From the NCBI GenBank assembly GCA_038496675.1, contig CM076655.1:23048118-23112117 (forward strand): DNA of 64,000 nucleotides. The letters are read 5' to 3'. The notes beneath the pieces were generated by a model that saw nothing but the letters and a program-made list of their open reading frames with translations, was not told the origin of the DNA and made no database searches. This DNA is from Rachycentron canadum (Eukaryota > Chordata > Actinopteri > Carangiformes > Rachycentridae). Positions 36,601 to 49,700 of the stretch are shown here, piece after piece (the stretch's first letter is position 1; each line of letters starts with the position of its first letter). A program made the position numbers and the translations under genes.

Positions 36601-37620
36601 GAACAGCAGCTGCATTTCTATGATCAGAAAATGCTGAATTTAATTGCACAACAGCTGCTAACGAAGACGGCAGGGTCAGTAGCGCTTGGAATTACCCATA
36701 ATGCACCTAACACTGGTAGTCGGGGCTGAAGCTGCCTGTTTTTTTTTTTTTTCAGAGAATGAATGCATGATAGGAGCGTGGCTGTTGAGCTAACGTGGGC
36801 ATCTGCGTCACCGTTTCCACAAGATTATTAAAGAAACTTTTTCTATACTCAACAAGAGAGATTAAAGACACCTTCACTTCTTTTTTTAGGCGCACAAAAC
36901 ACACACACACACACACACCCTACTGCCCACCTACATGACTGACAGGTGAGTAATATCTGGATTCAGCTCCTGGTGGCTTTCAGTTACATACACAGAAAAA
37001 TAAACACACGAAAAAACAGCCATGTAGATGGTGAGATTGGTTTCCCTGCTTGAGTCTTCTGACATTATGAAAGCATCACAACCACAGCAGCCCCTTCACA
37101 ACAGCAGTGATATGAGTCTGTGATAAATGTCTCATTGACATAAGGGAATGAGCTTCTCTGTGGACTCCAAACCAAAGACAGATATTCATATTTAATTCAT
37201 TTGTAGCCTAGTTAATTTGGGACAAGTGGCTTGGTTTCTTACGGCTCCCCTCAGTTGCTTGGAAACACAGACCTTCCCAGTAACACTTCAGCGGCTCCGT
37301 AGTTCGAACATGAAAGTGCACTCACAAGCTTTAAGAGAGTGGACCGAGACATCTTGACTCCTCATCTCTCGCTGGTCAGGCAATGAGTGTCCGGCTTTTG
37401 CTGAGAGAGCTGTTGCCTGATGGCTGCCTGGTCCCCTGCTCCGATCAAAGCAGCAAATTTTATCTCATGCATAAAGTTGAACCGGGAAATGTCACGAGCG
37501 ATAAGACATTTTCAAAGAAGAACTGTATATTTTCTTGTTGTTTGCAGCAAGAACAGGAGAAGGGGTGACGATACTGACCACACCCTGTGTACATTTCCGC
37601 ATCACTGCACCAAGGTTTGT
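33696..37620. other. No gene recognised; simple repeats
   Basis: Contains (TGG)n followed by G12 at about 34,468-34,495, T14 near 36,739-36,752 and (AC)n at 36,899-36,918. The opposing ORFs at 35,132-35,365 lie in a balanced, repeat-free stretch but match no family I know. Confidence 0.45.
36899..36918. repeat. (AC)n microsatellite
   Basis: Short AC tract. Confidence 0.9.
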
Positions 37621-37639
37621 GCAACATCTTACGGTTGGT

Positions 37640-38215
37640 GTTGTCAGGGTTTTGGGTTTTAGTACCTGTCTTTTCCCTTTTGTTGCCTCTGCTATACCTT
37701 CCTCCCTAGTGTCTGTTTGCGTGTGTGTGCTCTGTGAGTCTCCGGCTGGGCGTCGCTGACCCACTTTCCACCTTCGTGCCACTCATCTGCACACTAGTCT
37801 CTGATCATCTCTGATTGCCACAAACCTACCCTGCACTGTAAGTTCCTGCTCCTTCTCTCCAGTTCATTGATTGATCCCATGTTGTAACGCTCCAGTTCCC
37901 GTTTGTGATCTTACCTCCTCTAGTGTGTCTTCGCTTGTCGGTTTCTAGTCTTACCTTGTTCTCCTGTGTCTCCAGTGACGTCCAGCCTCTGTTTGTTCCA
38001 CCAGTTAATCCTGGTTCTGCAACTACACCTGCCGCCTGACTTAACCTGTCTCTTCTCTGCCTCCGATCATTGTCCGACCTCGGTCTGCATCCCCCACGTC
38101 TGCGCAGATAGATCCAGTCCTCCTTGTTTCACCAAGCCCCCTTCTTCCTCAACTGCCTTTTACTGCTGCAAATAACTTCCTTCTCTGAGTCCTGTGTCTG
38201 CATCATTCAATTCAT
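37640..38215 (+). repeat. Pyrimidine-rich retroelement tail (likely)
   Basis: Strand-biased C/T-rich run: CCTGTCTTTTCCCTTTTGTT, TTCCTGCTCCTTCTCTCCAG, CTCCTGTGTCTCCAG, GAGTCCTGTGTCTGCATC. Its style matches 29,457-29,930 and the 3' ends of fish retrotransposons. No reverse transcriptase sequence is readable. Confidence 0.4.
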
Positions 38216-39885
38216 TTCTGTCCATGGGGTTCGTAAGAAGTGTGAGGTTATTTTCAAAAGGAGTCATTAACCAAATTAAGCCCAAGACTATTTAGCGCCA
38301 TAAAGCATGGATGCATAACAGCAATAAATTGGGAACTGCCCTGGTTAGTGACCAAACTGAGCTCCAGAAGAAGGTTTAAAGTCTATTGCACAAACCACAC
38401 CCAACAGTGATGGGAGAATTTCTACGCTGCTTTTTCAAGAGAACGTGAATCATAAGAGATTAGCAAAAAAAGATTTTCTATGTTGAGTTACTCCTAAAAT
38501 CGATTCTGAAGATGTTTCATTTTTCAAAATCATGTGTAGTATTGCAACAGCCACAGACTTTAGGTCGCCTTCACTCTCTATTTCCTCATTGTTAGTGGCT
38601 GAGTATCTATTAAAACACAAGCGATTCTTAAGAGACAACACATTCATGTAATCCCGGGTCTGTAATTTTATCTCATTGACAGAGGCCTCCCACTTCACCG
38701 TTTGCACTTACATCAAAGCTCATTTACTGTTAACGCTAATCAAACATTTCCCTCTGCTACTGGTTTCAAATCAATCAAAAACATTCAACTGATTAACAAT
38801 GTGGTGGCTTTTATTTTGAAACAGCCACAGGAAATGTAATGTATTTATGTCCAAGATTACAATTAGCCCCCAATGAGCACAAAAACTGTATCTACAAAAT
38901 ATGACGAGGACCTGCAGCCAGCAAATCTCTGTGTATCAGACAAATCGAAAGATACTGATTAAATCATGTCTTGAAAGATTCAGTCAGTTTTTTAACATTT
39001 TCGACTGTTTGTGGATTAACTGTTATCTTTTTGTTGAATATTAAAGGCAGTAAAACCTTAATTCACGTTGGTATTTTGAGCTTTCAGCTTCAAAATCATA
39101 AAAACTCCTTAAAGTCTATGCAGATCTACAGCTCTACAGATATCCATTGTGGTGGTTTTTATTTGATTTCAATTTCATTTCAACTCAGATATTCATAGAG
39201 AAATAAATAAACCATGTTATTATGAAATGAAAAGCAAAATGTCCTGAAAATACAGCACTGACCTGAACAAAACCAAGATGGACCAAACCAATCGCAGCAT
39301 TCATTTGGCCTTGAGTCTAATGAAGTGTGAATGGAGCCATGTTTCACTGTGAAAATCTTGATGCCTTGTATTTCTGAAAGCAGATTCTGACACAACACTT
39401 TTAATCCACACGGCAGCTGTGGACTCACAACCTCTTTCAAACTCAGACTCAAGTTCGCAGCATAAGATCAAGTGTTTAAAATTGCCGTGAAAGCTAAAAT
39501 TCATCAAATCTCGGTGAAAGCCAAGTGAATTTCATGGCACGACTCTTCACCCCCGCTACGAGATGAAGTGGCACTTCAGCAGCGAGGACAATCTGCATCC
39601 TGGCAACTATTTTGAGAGGGATGTATTCACTTATCTGCCGCTCTAACATGGCCACCGGGGACCAACCATGTGTGCAACATCCCGAGGCAACATCTGATTA
39701 CGCTATCAACTAGCGATTCAACAGCCGTTATTTTATTGTCATACAGGATGAGAGGAAACCAGACGTGGGGAAGCCAGAGGAAGCCGAGGCTGACTGTTGA
39801 TCCTCGGGGAACAAGTCGCCGCAGGATAAGGAAGCATCACAACACCTCGTCTCTAACAGGGGTTGTTTACCTGTGAGGACAGCCT
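38216..39885. other. No gene recognised
   Basis: Single-copy sequence. An 85-codon minus-strand open frame at 38,450-38,707 has a mixed, protein-like composition but no recognisable family and no promoter or splice support. Confidence 0.4.
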
Positions 39886-39985
39886 CACACATACACACAA
39901 ACACAAATCCTTGTTTTACTATATTCGTGGGGACCCATCATTGACGCTGCATTCCCCAACCGATACCCAATCCAATTTAACCCTT
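39885..39985 (+). repeat. Fragment of GTGGGGACC-type repeat
   Basis: CACACATACACACAAACACA, then TTGTTTTACTATATTCGTGG, GGACCCATCATTGACG, a pattern common in fish and related to the element at 28,305. Confidence 0.55.
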
Positions 39986-40466
39986 TAAGTGCCAGGGTTT
40001 TATTTAAAAAATACTGGATTTTGATGTCAAGAATTCAAAAGGCTATGGCTTGAAAGTGGTTAACAGATCCGTAACTTCATCACGAGTTACCTTTTTTTTT
40101 CTGCTTCAATTTACTCAAACACAATGGACTGAATTGCTTCCACGTCAATGCATTCGAGCATGTTCAGAGCATCTTTTCTCCACTATCTCTCAACACTTTG
40201 AGGAGGAACATGACATAATTTTTGGGCTAGAATCAAAGTAGTGCCTGTTTGCTAACTAGCGTTAAAGAGTGCATATGAGATTTGTCTCTGTAGTTGGAAC
40301 TATCATCTGTTTTATCAGTATTGTTGTTGTTCGGCGTTCAGGGGTTAACCCTAAAACAAAGTCTTGATGCTCAAACAGCCTTTTAAACTTGTGGGGTTCA
40401 GCATGTTGGTCCCAATATAGTAGCATCCCAGCATTAGGACCCCAGGAATACAGTTAAACAAGCCCA

Positions 40467-40504
<38 letters not shown>

Positions 40505-43425
40505 GTGGTACAGGGTGGACTAATGGATTCACCAGAGCACTGGAAAAACACTCCCATTAAGACTGTCTGATAATGGATTGATGCTCTCTGAAATCTCTTT
40601 CCCTGCCAGTGTGTCATGGAAGTCTTCCCAAGGGCCAAAATGACTTTGTGTTTTTGAACCAGTCTGTCTGAAAAGCTAATGGTGAAATTCAAGGCCAGTA
40701 CAGTCGATCATTAAGCCCTGGGCGGAGGAAATAAAAGTCTTCACAGTAATCCACGGGGAAAAAAAACAAATTAGTATGTAATGAAAAAAGCAATGTAATG
40801 TAATGGTGAGCTATATTTAATTTTATTTCAGTAGCGACCATCAACACGTACTTATTTACCATTGATATTTACCAATACAAAAAAAATCCTCCCTGTAGAC
40901 TTACAATGGGGACAATGGCACTAATTTTCTCACTGGACAACTCATCAACACCAAGAACACGTGGAAAGAGAAATAAAACTGGGTTTTAGTCCAGGAATCA
41001 CTGTCTCCAAGAAAAGACATTTGTGGACAACTAGCGTATGTATTGTGAAAAAAAAAAAGCTGCCTTCATCAATATTTTAGACAATAACAATGTATAAAAT
41101 GACAATATGATGAACCTCCAGACAGTTACATCACCTACAACTGTTTATCTGTCCAGCCTCCTTTACTTTACTGCTCTTTTTCATGCCAGATATTTTTGGT
41201 AGAGACCAAAAATAGGGCTAAAGGACACTGATCGTTGAATTTACCTCACTACTGTAACAACTGCATGTATAAATATTCATTCAATTGCTGATGCTGCCCC
41301 CAAGTGGCCAAAAAGTATCTCATTGCAGGTAAAAAAACAAAAAAAAAACAAAAAGAAATTGGAAGTAGAGGATCCACGAACATTGCAACCCATACACTGC
41401 TGATTTGTTTATAGTAGTTGTTGTTTGTTGTTGTTTTTGAGTAAAAGCAGGAGATATAATACATATTGTTGATATTATTTATAAGTATTTACATTGCATT
41501 GTATTTCATTGAATAGTTAGCATAATTGACATTTAGCATATTTAGCTGAAGGGATGTTTTCAGAATTAAGAAATCAATGTGAATAAAATTTCAACTGATA
41601 CGAGGCATTGATTGGGGTCAACAATTATTTCCTTGTATCTTTATAAATTTAGTTTCACTGTCAAATCACCGCAGTTGTTTATGTGCCACCTTAATACATT
41701 TGGTACAGTTTTAATAAATTATTGACGATATTGTAGATGTAAAACTTGTCACATATATTTTAAATTTTAAAAAGCAAGATGAAAGTGGTCGTTGGCAGCA
41801 AACAAGCAAAAATACTTTGCAGGAGGAGACAAGAGTACTTTGACAGTTATACAACATACATTTTATTCAAGAAAGTGACATGTCTCATGATACGTAAAGT
41901 TTCCAGGGCATCCAGAAGTGCACAACGGCCTGTGTCAAAAGGGCAATTGCAATAGATAAAACCATGCAGAATTCAATATACAATATGTGATAACGCAGCT
42001 CACATATCCTGCAGCTCTGCTCATGCAGTAAACCGTATAATCTGGGGTAGATTTCCCACAGAGAAACCATTAGAGAAATGAAAAAGGGACAGATATCAAC
42101 TGTAATAAACAGCAGAACCCGACGTGTGCATGTGAAGAGGAACAAAAGTTGATGAACAGATGAAGGATTTCAACAGTTTGACAGAAGAAAATACAGACAT
42201 CATGTGCAGCTGAGAACACTTCCATATAATAGTGTTGAGTGTGTTTGCTACGCAGAAGAGTTGCATCTGGGGATTTTCCTACACAGCCATAAAAACCATC
42301 GGTATCAAATGCACCATAATTTACCACAAACTATTGATTTTTGGAACTAGTTTGAGTCTCATTGACTGCTATGGTATAAATTGCACAGTGAAATGCATGC
42401 TTTCATCATGAGGAGCCTTTCAACAAGATGGATATTCGGTCTCTATCATCAAGAGTATTAGAGTGGAGGCAGTGAACTTACAGCCAGGACTGATTTCACT
42501 GGAGCTATGAGAGGGATTTCCTCCACACAGATGTTCTGTGTTTGGACTTAAACTAATTCTGTGTCACTGTGGGGAAGGAGGAGGTTGATACTCTACCAAA
42601 TTAACATTTTCCAAGGTGGAGGAAGCAATTCTGACACATCCAACCATTATATCCACGTGACGCAAGATTGATTAAAATTGCATATGTGGCGTGAAAGCAG
42701 GACGAAAAGATTTATTGCCTTGTGAGAGTCTAAAAGACAAGGGAGTGAATTAATCAGAGCAAAATGAGATGACCTTTAATATCATGCCGGATCTGCCCTG
42801 AAATCCCCCTGAGTTGCTCTGATTGTGTTTGTCATGTTTTTGCAGGCCGGAGGCAGAGAGGCTGACTTCAGGGGAATGAGTCTGATAGTTGATAAAACAA
42901 GCGGGAAGATGAGATCTCATCTTTCCAGATAAGATCTGCTAAAGCTAAAGGAGGCAATTTGTCACACATGTCGCAGCTTTTGTTTATGCGTTTTCTGGCT
43001 CCAAAGTGTCATCTAATGGTTGGGTTTATTTTTCTAATGAATGTCATATTTCACCCTCAGCAGGGACTGACTGACACGAAGCCATCTAGCAGAGCTGTGT
43101 CCGCCAGGAACAGGAGTCAGATATGTATCCTATCGAGTCTCTACAGGTTTATCGTTCTACATTTTTGTTGTTGTTGTAGTTTATTTCTTTTTTTCTGTTT
43201 CACAATTACACAATTACACAATTGGAAGTTGTAGCAAAATTTGAAGGTGCAACAAAACAGCACTCAAGTGTTTTAAAGGAACAGTTCAACACAGTTTCAA
43301 GCAAAACCATATTCACCTTCTTTCCAGGAGTTGGATGAGATGATCAATACCACTTAATTTTCTGTGTATGAAGCTTGAGCCAGGAAGAAATTATATTTCA
43401 TACATTTATTCATGAGTCAAACATC
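39986..43425. other. No gene recognised
   Basis: AT-rich with (AC)17 at 40,468-40,501 and several A runs (for example near 41,050 and 41,340). Two hydrophobic minus-strand ORFs at 41,885-42,327 overlap each other and are not recognisable. Confidence 0.45.
40468..40501. repeat. (AC)n microsatellite
   Basis: Longest uninterrupted dinucleotide tract in the window. Confidence 0.95.
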
Positions 43426-43427
43426 CT

Positions 43428-43570
43428 GTGGCTCAGGAAATAGAGCAGGTCGTCCACTAATCAGAGGGTCGGGTTTGAACCTCGGCTCCTCCAGTCTGCG
43501 TGACAAGGGCGAGATACTGAGCCCCAATCTTCCTCCGATGGCTGTTCCTTCAGTGTATGAGTTTCAAATG
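43428..43570 (+). repeat. tRNA-derived SINE, 5' truncated tail
   Basis: A-box-like TGGCTCAGGAAATAGAGCAG and B-box-like GGGTTTGAACC (43471-43481) with the expected spacing. Then CCTCCAGTCTGCGTGACAAG, GCGAGATACTGAGCCCCAAT and CGATGGCTGTTCCTTCAGTG. It shares its layout with 62,499-62,725 but lacks that copy's L2-like tail. Confidence 0.8.
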
Positions 43571-44740
43571 GAGTGATGTGTCCTTGTTTCCTTCCACTTC
43601 CAAACTTTGCATCAAGTAAGTGTTGTACACTTAAATAAGGACTCTGTGAATTCAGATTTTCTCCTTTTCTTATGCTGCAAAAAAAAGGACATAACACTTC
43701 GTTGTTAACACAATCCTACCGAGCATGACTCAGCACTGCACCACAGTGTAAAAACCTTTCATTTTTCAAGTGTTTTTTCTCTTAACTATAACACAAAACA
43801 GGGAAACTGTTTGACATAGATGTGTTTTGAGACATTTCAGAAACCTAAAAGTGAATTAATAAAAAACAGGCTCATCAGACTGTGGGTTTACGTTCTGCTA
43901 CAGCATCAGTTATGGACCAAGTACATTTATCTAAATGGGGCACTTTGGTCAAATTTCATCTCCACTTATAAATTATTGATACAGTCTGTGTTATGAAAGA
44001 GGCAGCTCACCCCCAAAATGTCTAAATGTCATCGGTGTTAATGAGAAATATACTTTTGAGTGTCTGGAGAAATGTCAGACAGTGGGGGTCAGATCGAAGC
44101 CAAGTACAGAGCATCAGGCCTCGATCTCATTTACACTGGTGAAAAGTTTTGGTTTTAAAAGTGCAACTGTGTGTGTGTGTGTGCGCGTGTGTGTGGGTGT
44201 GGGCGTGTGCATCCATAGATGAACATTATATCTCATGAATAATTTATTTGCTTGACGAAATGCGCATTTCCTGAGTCTGATAAATGGATATTACAGGTTT
44301 GGGTTGTCAAGGAGGGCAGAAAAAGTGGCTCCCTGACAATAACTTGTTATATCATATGACTGGAAGCGCTTACATAAGTGCAGAAACACTTAACCGCTGA
44401 CCGGGCTGTGATTCCCTGGATGTATCTCCCAAAGTTTCAGGCGTCAGACTGAGTTGCACAGAGGGCTGCATCCCTCCCTTTGTCGCCATGGTTACTATAA
44501 GAACGACAAGATGGTGATTTGGGCTCAAATAAGAATTTCTCAATATTGGTCGATCTTTGTTTTTACAATAACAACAACGTGGTTAACTTTGTGGTTTGGT
44601 TGTTTAAATTCAAGTTAATTAAGTTCACTGCCATCAAAAACTTGGAATAAATAACTTAAAACACTTTAAGAAATAGAACTATAACTGGAAATATGTACAG
44701 ACTTAAGAGTTATAATATAGATAGAGTGTAAAATAAATAA
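43571..44740. other. No gene recognised; GT microsatellite
   Basis: Imperfect (GT)n at about 44,168-44,210, interrupted by GC and GGG. Nothing else. Confidence 0.45.
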
Positions 44741-44744
44741 AATA

Positions 44745-44975
44745 AAAGATCAAATGTTGAGCACAAAATAAAAAATAAATGTAAAATAAAATGAAAAGTG
44801 TCAATGGGGTATAAGTCAGTAAATAGTGCAGTATAAACAGATAAGTCTGAAGTTATGTAAGGTGCCGGTGATGCAGAGTATTGCACAGTTATTAGGATTA
44901 ATTCAGGAATGATTTCCTGTGACACCAGCCTTGCGGATGAGTTTGTTGAGTCTGTTGCCGTTTGCTACCTTCAAC
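44745..44975 (-). repeat. LINE 3' end, inverted
   Basis: The reverse complement reads ACAGACTCAACAAACTCATC then CGCAAGGCTGGTGTC, translating to NRLNKLIRKAG. That fits the C-terminal part of teleost L2/Rex-type LINE proteins, and a stop follows within a few codons. After it comes an AT-rich 3' UTR. It is heavily truncated. Confidence 0.6.
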
Positions 44976-44987
44976 AGTCTTCAAAGT

Positions 44988-45132
44988 CTATCACAGGGTT
45001 GACATAAAAACAAACAATCACACTACCAGTTAACCTAACCTGTGCCCGGAGGGAGCCCACACAATCCTCAGGCCTGGGATTTGACCCCAGGACCTTTTTG
45101 CTGCTGAACACTACAACCTTGCCACCCAGTGT
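44988..45132 (+). repeat. Repeat family D, 3' fragment
   Basis: CAGTTAACCTAACCTGTGCC, GGAGGGAGCCCACACAATCC, GGGATTTGACCCCAGGACCT and TTGCTGCTGAACACTACAAC are the 3' blocks of family D (compare 26,090-26,195). Confidence 0.8.
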
Positions 45133-46243
45133 TTGACAGACTGGTTAAATTAGGCAGCATCCTACCATATATTCATTTTACTGTGGCTCTGATCATATTA
45201 TTGATAAAGAGAACGGATGCTCATTCAACTTTCCCTGGCAAAACAAGATAAGATAAAATAAACTTTATAGGGCAAAGAGGCTTCTCACAGTAGCAGATGT
45301 CAGTTCATGAATGAAAGATCCAAAGACGCCAAGAAGTCAGAATGAAAAGGCAATAAAGGATATGAATAAAGAGTGCAATAAAATTGAAAGTATATTAAAG
45401 ATCTTCCTGATATTCAATAACTTAATTCAATAGTATGGTGTCATGTTGCAGTGACTATGAAACTGAGAGTTCACATGAGGAGAGAAGAGGAAAGAGACTG
45501 TGACTCTACACTAGTGGGACTTTCTTTTTCCCTCCAGGATACTGAGTCAGGTTTTTCTGACACTAGTCAACAGGACACATCAGTTGGCCCCGAGGCACCG
45601 TCTTCTGCTGATATTCTCACTGTCAGTGGAGTCGTGGGAGCAGAATTTTATACTCAGTAAAAGAAAATCTGCACAGTGTCTTTTCGTTTTGTTTTGTTTT
45701 TTGGTTTTTTGTTTAACCTGGACCACCTAGTACTTAATTACGAGCCCTAAAGAAGGAACGTCCACAGTCTGACTTTGATTGAAGTGCAGTTCACACAGAA
45801 TAATGGTTGTTTTCATCACTGTAGAGGTGTCTCCTAAATGTCACAGTGGCTTTTGCAGGAGTCTTTGTTCTTTCTTCAATGCAACTTGGGAAGGAATCTA
45901 TCACAATACACCAGGACACAAAGACACACCCTTCATTGCAATATTTGGATTTAAATAACCATTAAGCATATACAACCTACATGACTTACAATATTTGATG
46001 ATATATGATAATTTCTTTATGTATCATATTTTCATGATGCATGTGATTAAATTGCCATTGCCCTGTTCTTTGGTTACTAGAATCAAAACTAACTCAGAAG
46101 TGGAAGGACAATTACATTGTTCAATACTGTGAAAGTGCCTGACAGGCGTAAGTGTCTACATAAGATGCCATGCAACAAAGAGAGAGAACCAAGTTGAAGA
46201 ATCAGAAGTCGTTTCTCCTGAAATAGCTGTGGCAGCAAGTGTC
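45133..46243. other. No gene recognised; one exon-like segment
   Basis: Mostly AT-rich. Bases 45,520-45,660 have an acceptor-like TTTCTTTTTCCCTCCAG followed by an open frame to TAA at 45,658-45,660; see findings. Confidence 0.35.
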
Positions 46244-46244
46244 A

Positions 46245-46432
46245 ACCCACTGTGACGTCACCCAGGGGTTTGTGAACTCTTGTTCTGAAGCCTCCAGTTT
46301 GAAATAAAATCTCGGTTTTTTGAAACCAGAAGAAACAATATTTGAAGGAGAAGGTGGAGCTGAGGAGGAGTGAGGGGTGGATCTGACCCGCTCTGTACTC
46401 TATCCTGATTGGGTGGTACAGTCTGTCATAAA
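46245..46432 (-). repeat. Repeat family A, inverted 3' half
   Basis: The reverse complement contains GACAGACTGTACCACCCAAT, CAGGATAGAGTACAGAG, CCACCCCTCACTCCTCCTCA, TTGTTTCTTCTGGTTTC and AAACTGGAGGCTTCAGAA, ending AACCCCTGGGTGACGTC. Confidence 0.85.
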
Positions 46433-46554
46433 GAATAAGAATATATGATAAGCTTTTGAAATAATAACCCGTATCATAAACATTTCATTTGAAATTAGAA
46501 GATGCCATTCATCTCTGATCACCAAGCTGTGCCCTTGATTTCATTAAATTTTGA

Positions 46555-46745
46555 CGGCCAGGCTCATTCCTCCTCAGACAAAATGTCATTTTCATTTAGA
46601 AGTAGAAGAGAAACAACAGAGCCACAGGACAGAGAAAAGAAGCAGTGACATTTCAGATTTTTTTGTTTAATCTCTGCTATCTGCCCCTTGAGAACCAACA
46701 AATGCTTTTTTTTTTTCTCAGGATGATATTTGAAAACAAACCACA
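46555..46745 (+). repeat. Diverged duplicate pair, member 1
   Basis: Matches 51,475-51,655: CAGGCTCATTCCT, AGCAGTGACATTTCAG/GGCAGTGACATTTCAG, TTGTTTAATCTCTGC/TTGTTCCATTTCTGC, GAGAACCAACAA/GAGCCCACCAG and ATATTTGAAAA. The element is unidentified. Confidence 0.55.
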
Positions 46746-49700
46746 GTGGTGTAACCCTCAGACTAATTGACAACATTTTTAGTTTACCCACTGCCAAGTT
46801 TAGGGCTTTCATCGACATGAAAACCATTTTGTTTGGAGTAGCAAACTTATCTCTCATGTCTTATTAATTCTGGACACACTGGGTGTTTTCCTCTGCAGGG
46901 AGAAACCAGCACTGTCGCCCCGCTGCACTGGATTTGCCTTTGGGTCTTATCAGCTCTCCAGTGTTGGGCTTGCGTGGGTTTTAATGTTGTATAAGCTTTT
47001 TTACTCCACTGAATGGAGTGGAAACACCTCTGCTCTCTGACATCATTCATTCCCTCCATTCTCCTCAGCCACAAAAGATGTATATTACATAATCTCTCCT
47101 TTCAGCAGAAGAAGCCTGCAGCTATTTTTTTTTTTTCTTACGCCTCCTCTCAGAAGTGAATCAGGAAAATGGGATTGATAATGATTTTCAGAATAAATAT
47201 TGACTGGTAGGAACGTAGGGAGCCGCTTGTAGCAACAGCTTGTGCAGTGCTCTTTATTTTTAGTGTCTGGCTAAAGGTAGAAACCATCATGTTTTTTATT
47301 CCCTGTGAGACCAAAGGTGGTCAAAAGTCTGTTACATGTAGAAGTAATTGAAATTGCATCTAATTCCTAAACATTTTATATTTGCATGCTAAATATTCTC
47401 TGTCCTGTTGCTCTTCTCTGTTGTAAAGAAGTTTATTGTTTCCATTTTTGTAAATACAAAAGGAACAAGACCGAGAATTGAAGGTGGAGCAACAATAGCC
47501 ACCATTGCTAAGGAAACCAAAACTGGTTTGTGCCACATTTATAGCAATGTATAAAACGTTGCAAGCGAAAAGCGCAGTGTGGAAATATTGTTGATATTAA
47601 TTTTTGGAGAAAACAAAAGTAAATAGATCAGATATAAATTATTCACTGTAGGAAAGACCAGAGGAGGAAGAACTGAAATAAAGACATATCCACTCAAGTT
47701 TAAAATTACAGAAAAAAAAAAACTTTTAATACCAAAGTTGCAGGGCTCCGTGAATATTCTCAGGCAGCAGAGTTTATGATATTTGGCCTGGAAATGAAAC
47801 AGTATGCTTATATACCCAGTTAGCAACATGTCAGCTAATAACATGTCAGCTAGCTACTATTTGCAGTCTGCATTGTTGTGTCAGTTGGTTGTTTGTGGCT
47901 AAAAAATATATTTAGAAAAGACACGCCAGTGTTAATATTTACACAAATGAATGATTATATGCCTTGCAATTAAATTTCATCGTTACGTTGCAATTTTAAT
48001 GTACTACAAATTGCACCTTAGCCTACTCATAGCTAACTCTTAGCTCATCAGCAATTTTTGGACATCAAAACATCCCACAGATCCTTGTGATTTGTTTTCT
48101 TGGTTTTCAGTAAGATGAGCCCAGTATATCAACTAGAAATAAATTAGCTATAAGATGGGCACAAAATTTATGGAGAATCGCAATTTTTTGAGTTTATCAT
48201 GAAAACGCACTGGCCCAAAAAGCACAATCACTGGAGAGGAAGCAGCTGTGAACACCCTTGAATTTGAATTTGGAGCAGTAACAAAAGAGAAAAGCTGTAT
48301 GAGTCAATCATTTTTTTTTCCCCCATTCATGTGTGCAGGAAGTCATCCAGCTCGGACAGTGGCACTTTGAGTCTCCTACTCATCCAGCCCTGCGTCAGTG
48401 AGCATGCTCTGTGGGCCCAAAACCATGGGAGTGGGTTTTTTTTTTTTTTTTTGTGCCCAGTGAGCAGCTTTCATAGCAATGAATGGGACGCCATCCAACT
48501 CACCAGGAGCTCCAGTTCTTCCTTCCAGGCTTTCTCCTTTCACCTCTCTAATCTCTGCAGGTTTATGAAGTAACCCTGGGAAGAACGTGCACATTTTTAA
48601 CCTAAGTACTTTCCATTGTCTGAGTATGCAGTTCTCTAAAATCCACTTTACACCAGTCTGAACACATCTTACAGGTCAACAGCTTGTTCTAGGTTGATAA
48701 CTGTGTAACGTGGGGAGTTAAAATGAGGTGGTTTGGATCACTCTTGGTGAAAGAAACATCTGGATAGAGACGGATTAACTTTTCAGGCAGCAGTTTATCG
48801 AATCCACACTTCATCCACTTCACAACAATACTTCCTGTTACCTAAGTCACCTGTCACTAAACTAACCAATCAGGAGCAAGAGGGACTTAGCCTTAGGTAA
48901 ATGAAAGGAAATTAATTGTAATTCGGTCCCTAAAGATATTTTCAAATATGTTGCAAAACAAAGGAGGCAAAAAAAGCAGGATTGGTTAAAGAACTTGTAC
49001 AAATTAGGCAGTGTCAGATAAAAAGCACCAACTTTGTGAAACAAAACAATAGTTTAAACTTTCAGATATTTTCCAACGCTTCAGGCCACGTCTGTCTCTC
49101 AATTATTAATTAACATTCAGGCTTCAAAAGCTTGAAACAAACAGCGTGCAGTCTGTTACCCCAGGAGCCGAATGTTTATGCATCAGAAACATTTTGAAAT
49201 GATGCTTATGCTTCTCATGACTTGGCCCCTGATTCACCCCTCAGAGATCACACAGCACAAAGTGAAGGCACCATCCACCTTTGAGTTTCATTTCATAAAC
49301 ACTGCATATTCTGTGTTGCAGTTTTTGCCCTTGGGAAAGATTAAATATGGATTAATGCAAATAAAAAACAGATAAAGAAAAATATAAAGCACGTAGTAAA
49401 TTCTCTACTACTAAATCTTCTACAACCCAGAGACAAGAATCATTCTTTCCAGTCTGCCAGGAATTGCAGCTGTTAGATTTACAGTAATGTGATGGTATGG
49501 TGTGAGATCACATCGAACCGATCAATGTCTGCAGCCTCTCTGACTGCATCAGACAGCTGTCGAAGATAACACCACATGATGCAGCAGCCGGCGCGTTCTC
49601 TTTCTCCTCACGTCCTGCTGGCCGGGGACCCCTTTGAAGCTCAGCGATGGGCTGTGGAGAGACTGACGGATGCTCGCAGTCTGCTTCCTCTGCCTCACAC

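Noticed and set aside
41885..42327. Two hydrophobic minus-strand frames that might be a membrane protein
   Set aside because: They overlap in different frames, lack a shared splice arrangement, and are A/T-driven Phe/Leu/Ile-rich sequence.
43428..43500. A possible tRNA gene (A and B boxes present)
   Set aside because: The sequence does not close into a cloverleaf and continues into a SINE body shared with 62,499.
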